Shown: one piece after another, positions 8,524-17,309 of the stretch
How the letters are laid out: every line of letters starts with the position of its first letter
How positions within the stretch are numbered: position 1 is the stretch's first letter
Assembly: GCA_947447625.1 (NCBI GenBank)
Contig: CANFKS010000031.1
Location: forward strand, 1 to 38,981
Direction of reading: 5' to 3'
Source: Rhodospirillales bacterium
GTDB taxonomy: Bacteria; Pseudomonadota; Alphaproteobacteria; Acetobacterales; Acetobacteraceae
Length of the DNA: 38,981 nt
Notes under the pieces: model-generated
Database searches by the model: none
The model's input: the letters and a program-made list of their open reading frames with translations, nothing else
Told to the model about the DNA's origin: nothing
Made by a program: the position numbers and the translations under genes

Positions 8524-9526
8524 CCTCCTGTCCGTCACCGACCTGACCGTCGGCTTCGCCACCGAAAACGGCACGGCCCGGGTGCTCGACCATGTCAGCT
8601 TCGCCATGCGCCCCGGCGAAATCATGGGCCTCGTCGGCGAAAGCGGCTGCGGCAAAACCACCCTCGCCCGCGCCATCCTTGGCGTCCTGCCCAACAACGC
8701 CGCCATTGCCAGCGGCAGCATCAGCTTCGCCCAAACCGATCTCCTCGGCCGCGACACCGCCGCCATCCGCGGCCGCGACATCACGTTCATCCCACAGGAT
8801 CCGTTCGGCTCCTTCTCCCCCCTGTTCAGCGTGGGCGATCAGATCGGCGAATTGATGCGCTGGAAATCGCCGGACCGCGCGCCCGGCGATACCGGCTACA
8901 CCCGCACCCGCCGCCGCGCCGACGCCGCCCGCATCCAGGCCGCCCTTGCCGCCGTCCAACTCCCCGACATCGAGCGTCTGCTCCGCAAATACCCCCACGA
9001 ACTCTCGGGCGGCCAGCGCCAGCGCGTCATGGTCGCCATGGCCCTGCTCCCCGAACCCAAACTCGTCATCGCCGACGAACCCACCACCGCGCTTGACGTC
9101 ACGATCCAGGCACAAATCCTCAAACTCCTGCGCCAACTCGCCACCGAGCGCGGCGCCTCCGTTCTCTTCACCACCCATGACCTCGGCACGGCGTGGGAAA
9201 TCTGCGACCGCGTCACCGTCATGTATGCCGGCCAGGAAGCCGAAACCGCCCCCGTGGCCGACTTCTTTGCCCGCCCGCGACACCCCTACACCGCTGCTCT
9301 CCTCGACAGCCTGCCCACCCAGGGCGCCGCCCTCCTCGGCATCCCCGGGGACGTGCCGAGCCCCTTCGCCCCGCCGCCGGGCTGCCGGTTTCACCCCCGC
9401 TGCCCCCGCGCCACCGATCTCTGCCGCGCCAGCCACAACGAAACCGCCGAGCCCGCCCCCGGCCATTTCGTCCGCTGCCATCACCCCAACGAATGGCCAA
9501 TCCAGGACGGGGGGCCCGCATCATGA
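8516..9526 (+). CDS. Peptide-type ABC transporter ATPase, DppD/OppD type
   Basis: ATP-hydrolysing subunit of the importer, 336 aa from the GTG at 8516 (345 aa from an ATG at 8489). Walker A is GESGCGKTT (residues 41-49), the signature is LSGGQRQRV, and Walker B is LVIADEPTTALD, followed by the switch histidine in TTHDLG. The C-terminal oligopeptide-transporter domain has the cysteine cluster GCRFHPRCPRATDLC typical of this subfamily. The first codons overlap the end of the upstream permease gene and the stop overlaps the next ATG (ATGA), so the operon is tightly coupled. Confidence 0.95.
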   Translation: MVDLLSVTDLTVGFATENGTARVLDHVSFAMRPGEIMGLVGESGCGKTTLARAILGVLPNNAAIASGSISFAQTDLLGRDTAAIRGRDITFIPQDPFGSFSPLFSVGDQIGELMRWKSPDRAPGDTGYTRTRRRADAARIQAALAAVQLPDIERLLRKYPHELSGGQRQRVMVAMALLPEPKLVIADEPTTALDVTIQAQILKLLRQLATERGASVLFTTHDLGTAWEICDRVTVMYAGQEAETAPVADFFARPRHPYTAALLDSLPTQGAALLGIPGDVPSPFAPPPGCRFHPRCPRATDLCRASHNETAEPAPGHFVRCHHPNEWPIQDGGPAS

Positions 9527-10491
9527 GCCTGCTCGACATCACCGGCCTCAACCGCCACTTCCCCATCCGCAACGTCTGGGGCCGGCGCACCGGCTGGCTT
9601 CGCGCGCTCGACGGCGTCTCGTTGTCCATCGCCAAGGGCGAAATCCTCGGCATCGTCGGCGAAAGCGGCTGCGGCAAATCCACCCTCGGCAAAACCATCT
9701 CCGGCATCCACCCCCCCTCCTCCGGCAGCGTCCGCTTCGAGGGCCACGAAATCGCCACCCTCTCCCCCAGCGCCGGACGCGCCGTGCGCCGCAATCTGCA
9801 ATATTGCTACCAGGACCCTGGCGCCTCGCTCGACCCGCGCTGGAAAATCGGCACCTCCCTCGAAGAACCCCTCATCGTCCACACCGACATGAGCCGCGCC
9901 GACCGCCAGGCCCGCGTTCACGAAACCCTGCGCGCCGTCAATCTCCCCGAGCGCCACCTTGATCTCTACCCCCACGAAATCTCCGGCGGCCAGCAACGCC
10001 GCGTCGGCCTCGCCCGGATCCTCATGCTGCGGCCGAGCCTGATCATCCTCGACGAACCCACCTCCGGGCTCGATGTCTCCGTCCAGGCCGTCGTCCTCAA
10101 CCTGCTGCTCGAACTGCGCGCGCGCTTCGACCTCACCTACCTCTTCATCAGCCACGACCTCTCCGTCGTCCGCCTGTTCAGTCAGCGCATCGCGGTGATG
10201 TATCTCGGCCGCGTCGTCGAACTCGGCCCGACCGAACAGGTCTTCGCCGCCCCCGCACACCCCTACACAAAATCCCTCCTCTCCGCCGTGCCCATCATCG
10301 GCGGCCGCCGCATCGTCGACAGCTTTGCCCTCGAAGGCGAACCCCCCAGCCCCGGCGCCATCCCCACCGGCTGCCGCTTCCGCACCCGCTGCCCGCACGC
10401 CACCCCCCTCTGCGCCTCGGAAGACCCGCCCGACCGCCCCCTCACCGACGGCCGCCTCGTCGCCTGCCACCATGCGGACTCCATCGCTTAA
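9523..10491 (+). CDS. Peptide-type ABC transporter ATPase, DppF/OppF type
   Basis: Second ATPase subunit, 322 aa, pairing with the protein encoded just upstream. Walker A is GESGCGKST (residues 46-54). The signature is the OppF-type variant ISGGQQRRVGLARIL, Walker B is LIILDEPTSGLDVS, and the switch histidine lies in FISHDLS. The C-terminal domain carries GCRFRTRCPHATPLC. The ATG at 9523 overlaps the preceding stop. A 27-bp gap with a GAGGA ribosome-binding site leads to the second binding-protein gene at 10519, so all six genes (5108-12066) probably share one transcript. Confidence 0.95.
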   Translation: MSLLDITGLNRHFPIRNVWGRRTGWLRALDGVSLSIAKGEILGIVGESGCGKSTLGKTISGIHPPSSGSVRFEGHEIATLSPSAGRAVRRNLQYCYQDPGASLDPRWKIGTSLEEPLIVHTDMSRADRQARVHETLRAVNLPERHLDLYPHEISGGQQRRVGLARILMLRPSLIILDEPTSGLDVSVQAVVLNLLLELRARFDLTYLFISHDLSVVRLFSQRIAVMYLGRVVELGPTEQVFAAPAHPYTKSLLSAVPIIGGRRIVDSFALEGEPPSPGAIPTGCRFRTRCPHATPLCASEDPPDRPLTDGRLVACHHADSIA

Positions 10492-10518
10492 CGCCCCCTG
10501 CCACCCGAGGATTCCCTT

Positions 10519-12066
10519 ATGCTCCGCCGCCGCCCCTTCCTCGCCGCTGCCGGCGCCGCCCTCATCGCAGGCCGCGCCCGGGCCCAATCCCCCCGCCGCA
10601 TCGTCACCGCCATCAACTCCCCCTACGACACGCTGGATCCCCACACCGTCTTCGACATCGGCCGCATCGCCACCCGCCTCAACATGTATGACTGCCTGGT
10701 CCGCTGGGTCGACAACCCGCCCAAGCTGGTCCTCTGGCTCGCCGAAAAAGTCGACATCTCGCCCGACGGGCTCATCTACACCTTCAAACTCCGCGCCAAT
10801 GCCAAATTCCACGACGGCGCCCCCATCACCGCGGATGATGTCGTCTTCTCCATGGAACGCATCCTGGAGATGAAAAAAGGCGGCTACTCGCTGTTCAAAG
10901 GCGCCATCGACCCCGGCAAAACCAAGGCGCTCGACGCCGGCACCGTCCAATTCACCCTCAACGCCCCCTTCGCCGTGTTTCTCTCGGTCCTGGCCGAACT
11001 CTGGATCGTCAACAGCACACTCGTCCGCGCCAACGACAAATCAGCCGATTTCGGCGCCGCCTGGATGGCCCGCAACACCGCGGGCTCCGGCAGTTTCCGC
11101 CTCTCCCGCTACGACCCGGCCGTCGGCTTTCAGGCCAACCGCTTCGTCGATCACTTCATGGGCTGGGGCCCCAACCCGCTCGACCAGATCGAATACCGCA
11201 CCATCCTGGAAACCAGCGGCCGCGTCCTCGGCATGCTCAAGGGCGACTTTCAATCCACCGACGGCTACCTGCCGCTCGACCAGATCAAGCAACTCCGCGA
11301 CGGCCCCAACATCCGGATCGACGAGGCCGAATCGATCCGCACCATGTATTTCATCCTCCACAACAGCCGCGCACCGCTCAACGACATCAACATGCGCAAG
11401 GCCCTCAGCTACTGCTTCGACTACGATGCCTTCAACATCCAGATCCTCGGCGGCTCCGTCGCCCGCAACGCCGGCATCATTCCCAACACCCTCTGGGGTG
11501 CGCCGGCCGACCTCAAAGGCTACACCTACGACATCGCCAAAGCGAAACAACACCTCGCCCTCGTCAAAGCACCGCTGCGCCCCCTCACCATCGGCATCCT
11601 TGCCGGCTTCGGCCAATCCGAACAAGCCGCCGTCCTCCTCCAGGCCGGCGCCGCCAAAGCCGGCATCGAAATCAAACTCGTCTCCGAACCCTGGTCCGTC
11701 ATCCAAGGCAAATACAACGACCCCGACAAAACCCACGACATCATCCCCCTCTGGCGCAGCGCCTATTTCGCCGACCCCCACAACTGGACCGGCGTGATCT
11801 ACAACAGCCGCAACATCGGCGCCGGCAACGCCAGCCACTACCGCAACCCCCGCTTCGACGAACTGACCGACAAAGCCCTCCTCCTCACCGACCAGGAAGC
11901 CCGCCGCCCCCTCTACGAAGAAGCCTCCCGCATCCTCGTCGACGACGCAGCCGGCATCTATGTCTACAATACGAAATGGTTCGGCCCCTTCACACGGACT
12001 GTCAAAGGCGTGCGGTTCTGTCCCATCGGGGACGCGCAGGATATGCGGTGGATGAGTATAGGGTGA
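10519..12066 (+). CDS. Peptide-type ABC transporter solute-binding protein, second of the paralogous pair
   Basis: Periplasmic binding protein (family 5), 515 aa, last gene of the importer operon. The signal peptide is short and arginine-rich (MLRRRPFLAAAGAALIAG), ending at RAQS. It is a paralogue of the first gene of the operon: the segments VFDIGRIA, RLNMYD, VRWVDNP, WLAEKVDISPDGL, GYTYDI and PLWRSAYFADPHNWTG are shared, about 60% overall by eye. Differences cluster between the conserved blocks, as expected if the two bind related but distinct ligands. A GAGGA ribosome-binding site precedes the start at 10519. The 3' end abuts the long inverted repeat at 12067. Confidence 0.94.
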   Translation: MLRRRPFLAAAGAALIAGRARAQSPRRIVTAINSPYDTLDPHTVFDIGRIATRLNMYDCLVRWVDNPPKLVLWLAEKVDISPDGLIYTFKLRANAKFHDGAPITADDVVFSMERILEMKKGGYSLFKGAIDPGKTKALDAGTVQFTLNAPFAVFLSVLAELWIVNSTLVRANDKSADFGAAWMARNTAGSGSFRLSRYDPAVGFQANRFVDHFMGWGPNPLDQIEYRTILETSGRVLGMLKGDFQSTDGYLPLDQIKQLRDGPNIRIDEAESIRTMYFILHNSRAPLNDINMRKALSYCFDYDAFNIQILGGSVARNAGIIPNTLWGAPADLKGYTYDIAKAKQHLALVKAPLRPLTIGILAGFGQSEQAAVLLQAGAAKAGIEIKLVSEPWSVIQGKYNDPDKTHDIIPLWRSAYFADPHNWTGVIYNSRNIGAGNASHYRNPRFDELTDKALLLTDQEARRPLYEEASRILVDDAAGIYVYNTKWFGPFTRTVKGVRFCPIGDAQDMRWMSIG

Positions 12067-12215
12067 AGGAAAGCGCTTCTTTTTTGAAAAAAAGAAGCAA
12101 AAAACTTTTATCCGTTTGGCATCGCGGGACCCGACCCGATACTGGCGCGCAGCCAAAAACTCTTATCGGATGAAGTCTTTTTGCTTCTTTTTTTCAAAAA
12201 AAGAAGCGCTTCCTT
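12067..12215. repeat. Long inverted-repeat element A filling a convergent gene gap
   Basis: The whole gap between the plus-strand binding-protein stop (12066) and the minus-strand reductase stop (12217) is one near-perfect inverted repeat. The outer arms, 12067-12110 and 12173-12215, share GAAGC-type ends around A and T tracts; each arm is itself a hairpin (12075-12098 and 12183-12207). The pairing continues inward through ATCCG/CGGAT and TTTGGC/GCCAAA to a loop of about 30 bases; one arm has about ten extra bases. The same outer arms recur at 17310-17524. Position suggests a bidirectional terminator. A MITE-like or other interspersed repeat is the alternative; no transposase or target duplication is visible. 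Confidence 0.8.
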
Positions 12216-12216
12216 C

Positions 12217-13224
12217 CTACCTCCCCAGCCGCGCCAACAACCCCTCCCCAATCACCGCCTCCCCCCGCTCCACCGCCGCAATCGTCGCAATCAACCGATC
12301 CGCAATCGGCGTCGCCACCCCGTGCCGCCGCGCCGCCGCCACCACCGGCGCCAGTTGCGCCCCCGCATCCGTCGCCCGCTTGCGCACCGCCAGATCCCGC
12401 CATATCCCGCTGCGCGCCTTCGCACTCCCCCGGTTGAAATCCGCCATCGCCGCGATCGAAGCATCGATCCCCGCGTCATCCCCCACCGAGAACGCCACCG
12501 GATCAAACCCGTTGAACCCGAGCGGGACCACGCCTTCGGCCGCCGCGGTGTCCATCATCTCCCGCACCAGCGCCTTCAGCAGCGCACGGTTCGCCGGCGC
12601 CGCGATGAAATCCGCGATCGTGTCATTGGTCAGTGCACTCGCCTTCAGGATCGCTCCATACCCCGTCTTGCCCCACAAATATCCCCAGATATTGCCGGTC
12701 ATCACCGCATCGGGCTCGAAATCCCGCAGCATCGCATGCAGCCCCACCAGCCGCGGCGTCGAGGCGCCGTGCAATTCCCCCACCACCACCGCGCCGCGGT
12801 TGCCGAACATGATGGCACCGGGCGCGATCCAGTCCGCCCCGAAATTGACGAACGCCCCGATCGTCCGGTCCCGCCCGATCACGCGGGCAATCACCAACTC
12901 GTTCAACCCGTTCTGACACGACACCACCGCCCCGTCCTGCGCCAGATGCGGCACCAGCATCCGCGCCGCCGCCTCCGTGTGATGCGCCTTCACCGCCAGC
13001 AGGATCAGCGGAAACACCCCCTCAAGCTGCTCCGGCGTCACCGCGCGCAGCCGCACCCGGTACTCCTCCACCGGCCCCGAAATCGCCAACCCGTTCGCAT
13101 TGATCGCCGCCACATGCGCCGCGTCATTGTCGACCAGCACCACCTCATGCCCCGCCCGGCGGAGCGCGGCCCCCATCGTCCCCCCGATAGCCCCGGCCCC
13201 CCAGATCAGAACGGATTTCGACAT
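12217..13224 (-). CDS. Ketopantoate reductase-family (PanE/ApbA-like) dehydrogenase
   Basis: NAD(P)H-dependent reductase of the 2-dehydropantoate 2-reductase family, 335 aa. The N-terminal Rossmann motif GAGAIGG is at residues 9-15, with VKAHHT (K79) and CQNGLNE (N105) in the expected places. The C-terminal helical domain has the catalytic-lysine region WGKTGYG (K186). E. coli PanE has Asn at +4 and +8 from this lysine; here they are Gly and Lys, so true ketopantoate reduction is doubtful and another 2-keto acid may be the substrate. An AGGAG site six bases before the ATG at 13224 supports the start. The gene is divergent from hyuA with an 82-bp gap, suggesting shared control and a role with HyuAB rather than in pantothenate synthesis. 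Confidence 0.85.
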   Translation of the reverse strand: MSKSVLIWGAGAIGGTMGAALRRAGHEVVLVDNDAAHVAAINANGLAISGPVEEYRVRLRAVTPEQLEGVFPLILLAVKAHHTEAAARMLVPHLAQDGAVVSCQNGLNELVIARVIGRDRTIGAFVNFGADWIAPGAIMFGNRGAVVVGELHGASTPRLVGLHAMLRDFEPDAVMTGNIWGYLWGKTGYGAILKASALTNDTIADFIAAPANRALLKALVREMMDTAAAEGVVPLGFNGFDPVAFSVGDDAGIDASIAAMADFNRGSAKARSGIWRDLAVRKRATDAGAQLAPVVAAARRHGVATPIADRLIATIAAVERGEAVIGEGLLARLGR

Positions 13225-13305
13225 GACATGCTCCTGCGATACCCCCCCATGCTGGACAGCCCGCCGGGCCGATGCAACCCTCCCCCGGATCAAGGAGAAT
13301 ACGGC

Positions 13306-15324
13306 ATGGCGTGGCGCATCGGCGTGGACATCGGCGGCACCTTCACGGATCTGTGCGCGCACGACTCGACCACCGGCACAATCCGCTCCCTCAAGGTCCT
13401 CTCCCGCCCCGACGCCCCCGGCGCCGACGTGGCGCTCGCCATCGCCGAACTCGCCCGCCTGCACCATGTCGATCTGCGCGACGTCGTGCGCTTCACCCAT
13501 GGGACCACCGTGGGCGTCAACACCATCATCCAGCGCCGCGGCGCCAAACTCGCCCTCTTCGCCACCGCGGGTTTCACCGACGTCCTCGAACTCGCCCGCC
13601 TGCGCATGCCGGACGCCTATTCCTTGTTCGGCGAACGCCCCGCCCCCCTCGTCACCAAGGACTGCGCCCTGCCCATCACCGGGCGCATGCTCGCCAGCGG
13701 CACCGAACTCGAAGCGATCGACCCCGCATCCGTCGCCGCCGCCGTCGCCGCCGCGCGGGCGAAAGGCTGCGCCGGCATCGTGATCTGCCTGCTTCACGCC
13801 TGGCGCAACCCGGCCCACGAAATCGCCGTCGCCGCCCAGGTCGCAAGCCTCGCGCCCGATCTCTTCGTCTTCCGCTCCACCGAAATCTGGCCCGCCATCC
13901 GCGAATACGAACGCAGCAGCACCGCTGTTCTCAACGGCTACGTCCATCCCCGCGTCGCCCTCTACCTCGAACGCCTGGAAGCGGCCCTCCACGAAGCCGG
14001 CATCCGCGCCCGCCCGCTCATCACCCGCTCCAACGGCGGCGTCATGGCGGCCGGCCAGGGCAAGCGCGATTGCGTCGGCATGCTCCTCTCCGGCACCGCC
14101 TGCGGCGTCATGGGGGCCGCCTTCGTCGCCGCCGAAGCCGGCATCCGCCACGCCGCCACCCTCGATGTCGGCGGCACCAGCGCCGACGTCGCCCTGCTGC
14201 GGGATGGCCAGGCCCAGTTCGCCGCCGGCGAGAATGTCGGCGGCTTCCCCCTCTTCGTCCCCTCCGTCGCCGTCTCCTCGATCGGCGCCGGCGGCGGCTC
14301 GATCGCCTGGGTTGACGCGTTCGGCCTGCTCAAAGTCGGCCCCGACAGCGCCGGCTCCACCCCCGGCCCCGCCTGCTACGGCCGCGGCGGCACCCAGGCC
14401 ACCCTCACCGACGCCTTCGCCGTGCGCGGCATCCTCGGCCACGCCGCCCTCGGCTACGGCGCCGTGCAACCCGACATGGACGCCTCCCGCAGGGCCGTCG
14501 GCGCTGTCGCCTCCCGCCTCGGCATGAGCCTCGAAGCCACCGCCGAGGCCATCGCCGCCGTCGCCGTCTCGGCCATGTATCTCGAATTCTCCAAGATGTT
14601 CGCCCGCAACGCCGTGGACCTCGATGACCTCACCCTCATCGCCTTCGGCGGCGCCGGCCCCATGGTCGGCTGCCAGGTCGCCCGCGAACTCGGCGTCTCC
14701 CGCGTCCTCGTGCCCCGCGCGCCAGGCGTGGTCTGCGCGCTGGGCGGCCTCGTTGCCGAAATCCGCAACGATCTCGTGCGCACCGTCATGCTTCCCCTCG
14801 AACCCGACGCACTCCCCGCCCTGCATGAAGGCTGGGCCGCCCTCGAAGGCGCCGCGCGCGCCTGGTTGATCGAGGTCGGCGAACCCGGCGCCACCGGCGT
14901 CGTCCACTTCTCCGCCGACATGCGCTACCGCGGCCAGTCCTACGAAATCGAAGTCCCCCTCGACGCCCGAACCCTCGACGCAATCGCCGAAGGCTTCCAT
15001 GACCGGCACCGTCAGGTCTTCGACCACGCCGACCCCGCCGCCCCCGTCGAAGTCGTCAACCTCCGCGTGGCCATCCGCGCCGGCGCCCAACCTCTCGCCA
15101 ACCCGCCCCTCCCCCCGGCCGACGCCCCCCCGCCGAGCAGCGAAATCCGCATCTTCCTCGACGGCTCCTGGCAAGATGTCCGCCTCCACCAGCGCGACAC
15201 ACTCCGCCCCGGCCACATCATCCACGGCCCCGCCGTGATCGCCCAGGAGGACACCACCCTGCTCCTCCCCACCGGCTCGACCGGCACTGTCCTGCCCCAA
15301 GGCCATCTGATGGTGGAGCTGTAA
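13306..15324 (+). CDS. hyuA: Hydantoinase/oxoprolinase family subunit A
   Basis: ATP-using subunit of the hydantoinase/oxoprolinase/acetophenone carboxylase family, 672 aa. Members activate a lactam, cyclic imide or ketone with ATP; the HyuAB pair opens N-methylhydantoin or 5-oxoproline rings. Visible marks are the N-terminal actin-like phosphate motif RIGVDIGGTFTDL, then FTHGTTVGVNTIIQRRG, the central LDVGGTSADVALL and FGGAGPMVGCQVARELG before LVPRAPGVVCALGGL. An AAGGAG site at 13292-13297 fixes the start at 13306; upstream in-frame sequence is antisense to the reductase gene. hyuB follows after 2 bp. The exact substrate is not readable; the neighbouring peptide-type importer with two binding proteins is a plausible supplier. 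Confidence 0.93.
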   Translation: MAWRIGVDIGGTFTDLCAHDSTTGTIRSLKVLSRPDAPGADVALAIAELARLHHVDLRDVVRFTHGTTVGVNTIIQRRGAKLALFATAGFTDVLELARLRMPDAYSLFGERPAPLVTKDCALPITGRMLASGTELEAIDPASVAAAVAAARAKGCAGIVICLLHAWRNPAHEIAVAAQVASLAPDLFVFRSTEIWPAIREYERSSTAVLNGYVHPRVALYLERLEAALHEAGIRARPLITRSNGGVMAAGQGKRDCVGMLLSGTACGVMGAAFVAAEAGIRHAATLDVGGTSADVALLRDGQAQFAAGENVGGFPLFVPSVAVSSIGAGGGSIAWVDAFGLLKVGPDSAGSTPGPACYGRGGTQATLTDAFAVRGILGHAALGYGAVQPDMDASRRAVGAVASRLGMSLEATAEAIAAVAVSAMYLEFSKMFARNAVDLDDLTLIAFGGAGPMVGCQVARELGVSRVLVPRAPGVVCALGGLVAEIRNDLVRTVMLPLEPDALPALHEGWAALEGAARAWLIEVGEPGATGVVHFSADMRYRGQSYEIEVPLDARTLDAIAEGFHDRHRQVFDHADPAAPVEVVNLRVAIRAGAQPLANPPLPPADAPPPSSEIRIFLDGSWQDVRLHQRDTLRPGHIIHGPAVIAQEDTTLLLPTGSTGTVLPQGHLMVEL

Positions 15325-15326
15325 AA

Positions 15327-17309
15327 ATGCGAACCGACCCCGTCACCCTGCAAATCATCGCCAACCACACCCGCGCCGCCGCCGAAGGCATGGCCTACAC
15401 CCTCTACCGCACCGCGCACTCCACCTTCGTCAAGGAAACCGAGGATTTCACGATCCAAATCCTCGACGCCACAGGCAAAACCACCGCCACCCCGATGGAC
15501 CTCGGCGCCACCTGGTATCCCGGCCTCGACTACGGCGAAGCCATGCAATACGTGCCCACCCTCCTGCCGGGCGACGTCTGCGCCTGCTCGGACCCCTATT
15601 CCGGCTACCTTTCCACCCACGCGCCTGACCTTCACGTCTGGCGCCCCGTCTTCCATGACGACGAAATCGTCGCCTACACCTCGGGCCACATCCACAACAC
15701 CGATGTCGGCGGCGCCGTTCCCGCCTCGCTCTCCCGCGCCCTCGTCGATGTACAGCAGGAAGGCATCCGCCTCCCCCCCGTCCGCCTCGTCAAGCAAGGC
15801 ACCATCGACCCCGAACTCCTGGCCATCCTGCTCACCAACGTCCGCGTCCCCGAACAAAACCTCGGCGACCTCAAGGCCCTGCTCGGCGCCACCGCCACCG
15901 GCGAACGCCGCATCCGCGCCATGATCGCCCGCTTCGGCCTGCAAACCTTCAAGGACGGCCTCGCCGACCTGATGGACTACGCCGAAGCCCAGGCCCGCGC
16001 CGTCCTCGCCTCCATCCCCGACGGCGACTACACCTTCACCGATTATTGCGACGAAGACCTGCCCGGCGGGCAACCCGTCCGCCTCGTCCTCAAACTCTCC
16101 ATCCGGGGCGACAGCGCCATCCTCGACTTCACCGGCACCGACCCCCAGGTCGCCGCCTCCCTCAATGTCCCTACCGGGGGGCGCGAGCGCCATTCCCTCG
16201 TCCTCGTCGGCGTCTATTACGTGCTGTTCACGCTGCACCAAGGCATCACCCTGAACTACGGCCTCACCCGGCCCTTCACCTGCATCATGCCCGAGGGCAG
16301 CGTGGTCAACCCGGTCTGGCCGGCCGCCGTCGGCATGCGCTCTCTCACCTGCGCGCGCCTGCGCTCCCTCGTCTTCGGCGCCTTCTGCCAAGCCGCCCCC
16401 GAACGCATGCCCGCCGCCCCCGCCGGATCCTCCAGCATCGTCAACGTCATGACATCCGACGACCGCACCGGGCGGCGCCTCATCGCGGCCGTCAACCCCA
16501 TCGTCGGCGGCGGCGGCGGCATGCCCCACCGCGACGGCACCGACGGCTCCGGCGCCGACGCCGCCTACCTCAAAAACACCCCCATCGAAATCACCGAAGC
16601 CGAACTCCCCATCCGCATCCTCAAATACGGCCTTGCCATCGACACCGGCGGTCCCGGCCAAACCCGCGGCGGCACCGCGACCGAACTGATGTTCACGGTG
16701 GCCAACCCCGGCTCCATGGTCACCGCCCGCAACCGCGACCGCTGCCGCTTCCGCCCCTGGGGCACCATCGGCGGCCACCCCGGCGCCGGCTCCACCTTCA
16801 CCCTCAACCCCGCCTCCAACCGAACCCGCGAACTCGGCAACATCGACACCATCAAACTCGACCCCGGCGACATCCTGCGCATCGTCTCCCCCGGCGGCGG
16901 CGGCCGCGGCGACCCCTTCCTGCGCGACCCCAGCCTCGTCCTCGCCGACGTCCGCGCCGGCTACGTCTCCGCCACAGCCGCCGAGCGCGACTACGGCGTC
17001 ATCCTCACCGGCGACACCATCGACCACACCGCCACCGAAGCCCTCCGCGCCACCCACACACCACGCCACGCCCTCTACGACCTCGGGCCCGAACGCCGCG
17101 CCCACGAAACCATCTGGCCCCCCGCAGCCTACGCCGAAATGAACCGCGCCATGGCCGCCATCCCGCTGCATTGGCGCGCCTTCCTCAAAGCCGCACTCTT
17201 CGACGCCATGGGCACCACCCCCACGGCCGACCCGGTGGGCAAACTCCGCACTGCCCTGGCCAACCTCGCCGCGCAGCATCCGGCGCTCGGCAAAGTCATG
17301 CAGGATTGA
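15327..17309 (+). CDS. hyuB: Hydantoinase/oxoprolinase family subunit B
   Basis: Partner of HyuA, 660 aa, and longer than many HyuB subunits (often about 520-590). The family start is clear (DPVTLQIIANHTRAAAEGM), followed by DPYSGYLSTHAPDLHVWRPV, GHIHNTDVGG, a long middle with NVPTGGRERHS and GGGGGMPHRDGTDGSGAD, and the conserved end region RIVSPGGGGRGDPFLRDP. About 100 residues follow that motif (up to GKVMQD) and account for the extra length; similar tails occur in other alphaproteobacterial members. A GGAG site inside the end of hyuA serves the ATG. The 3' end abuts inverted-repeat element B. Confidence 0.93.
   Translation: MRTDPVTLQIIANHTRAAAEGMAYTLYRTAHSTFVKETEDFTIQILDATGKTTATPMDLGATWYPGLDYGEAMQYVPTLLPGDVCACSDPYSGYLSTHAPDLHVWRPVFHDDEIVAYTSGHIHNTDVGGAVPASLSRALVDVQQEGIRLPPVRLVKQGTIDPELLAILLTNVRVPEQNLGDLKALLGATATGERRIRAMIARFGLQTFKDGLADLMDYAEAQARAVLASIPDGDYTFTDYCDEDLPGGQPVRLVLKLSIRGDSAILDFTGTDPQVAASLNVPTGGRERHSLVLVGVYYVLFTLHQGITLNYGLTRPFTCIMPEGSVVNPVWPAAVGMRSLTCARLRSLVFGAFCQAAPERMPAAPAGSSSIVNVMTSDDRTGRRLIAAVNPIVGGGGGMPHRDGTDGSGADAAYLKNTPIEITEAELPIRILKYGLAIDTGGPGQTRGGTATELMFTVANPGSMVTARNRDRCRFRPWGTIGGHPGAGSTFTLNPASNRTRELGNIDTIKLDPGDILRIVSPGGGGRGDPFLRDPSLVLADVRAGYVSATAAERDYGVILTGDTIDHTATEALRATHTPRHALYDLGPERRAHETIWPPAAYAEMNRAMAAIPLHWRAFLKAALFDAMGTTPTADPVGKLRTALANLAAQHPALGKVMQD

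Noticed and set aside
12067-12215. Insertion sequence interpretation of the inverted repeats.
   Set aside because: No transposase gene lies between or beside the arms and no target duplication is visible; a repeat/terminator call is safer.
12217-15306. 1029-residue minus-strand frame covering the reductase gene and hyuA.
   Set aside because: Only the last 335 residues are a protein family (the PanE-like reductase); the rest is Gly/Ala/Asp-rich shadow of hyuA, common in high-GC DNA.
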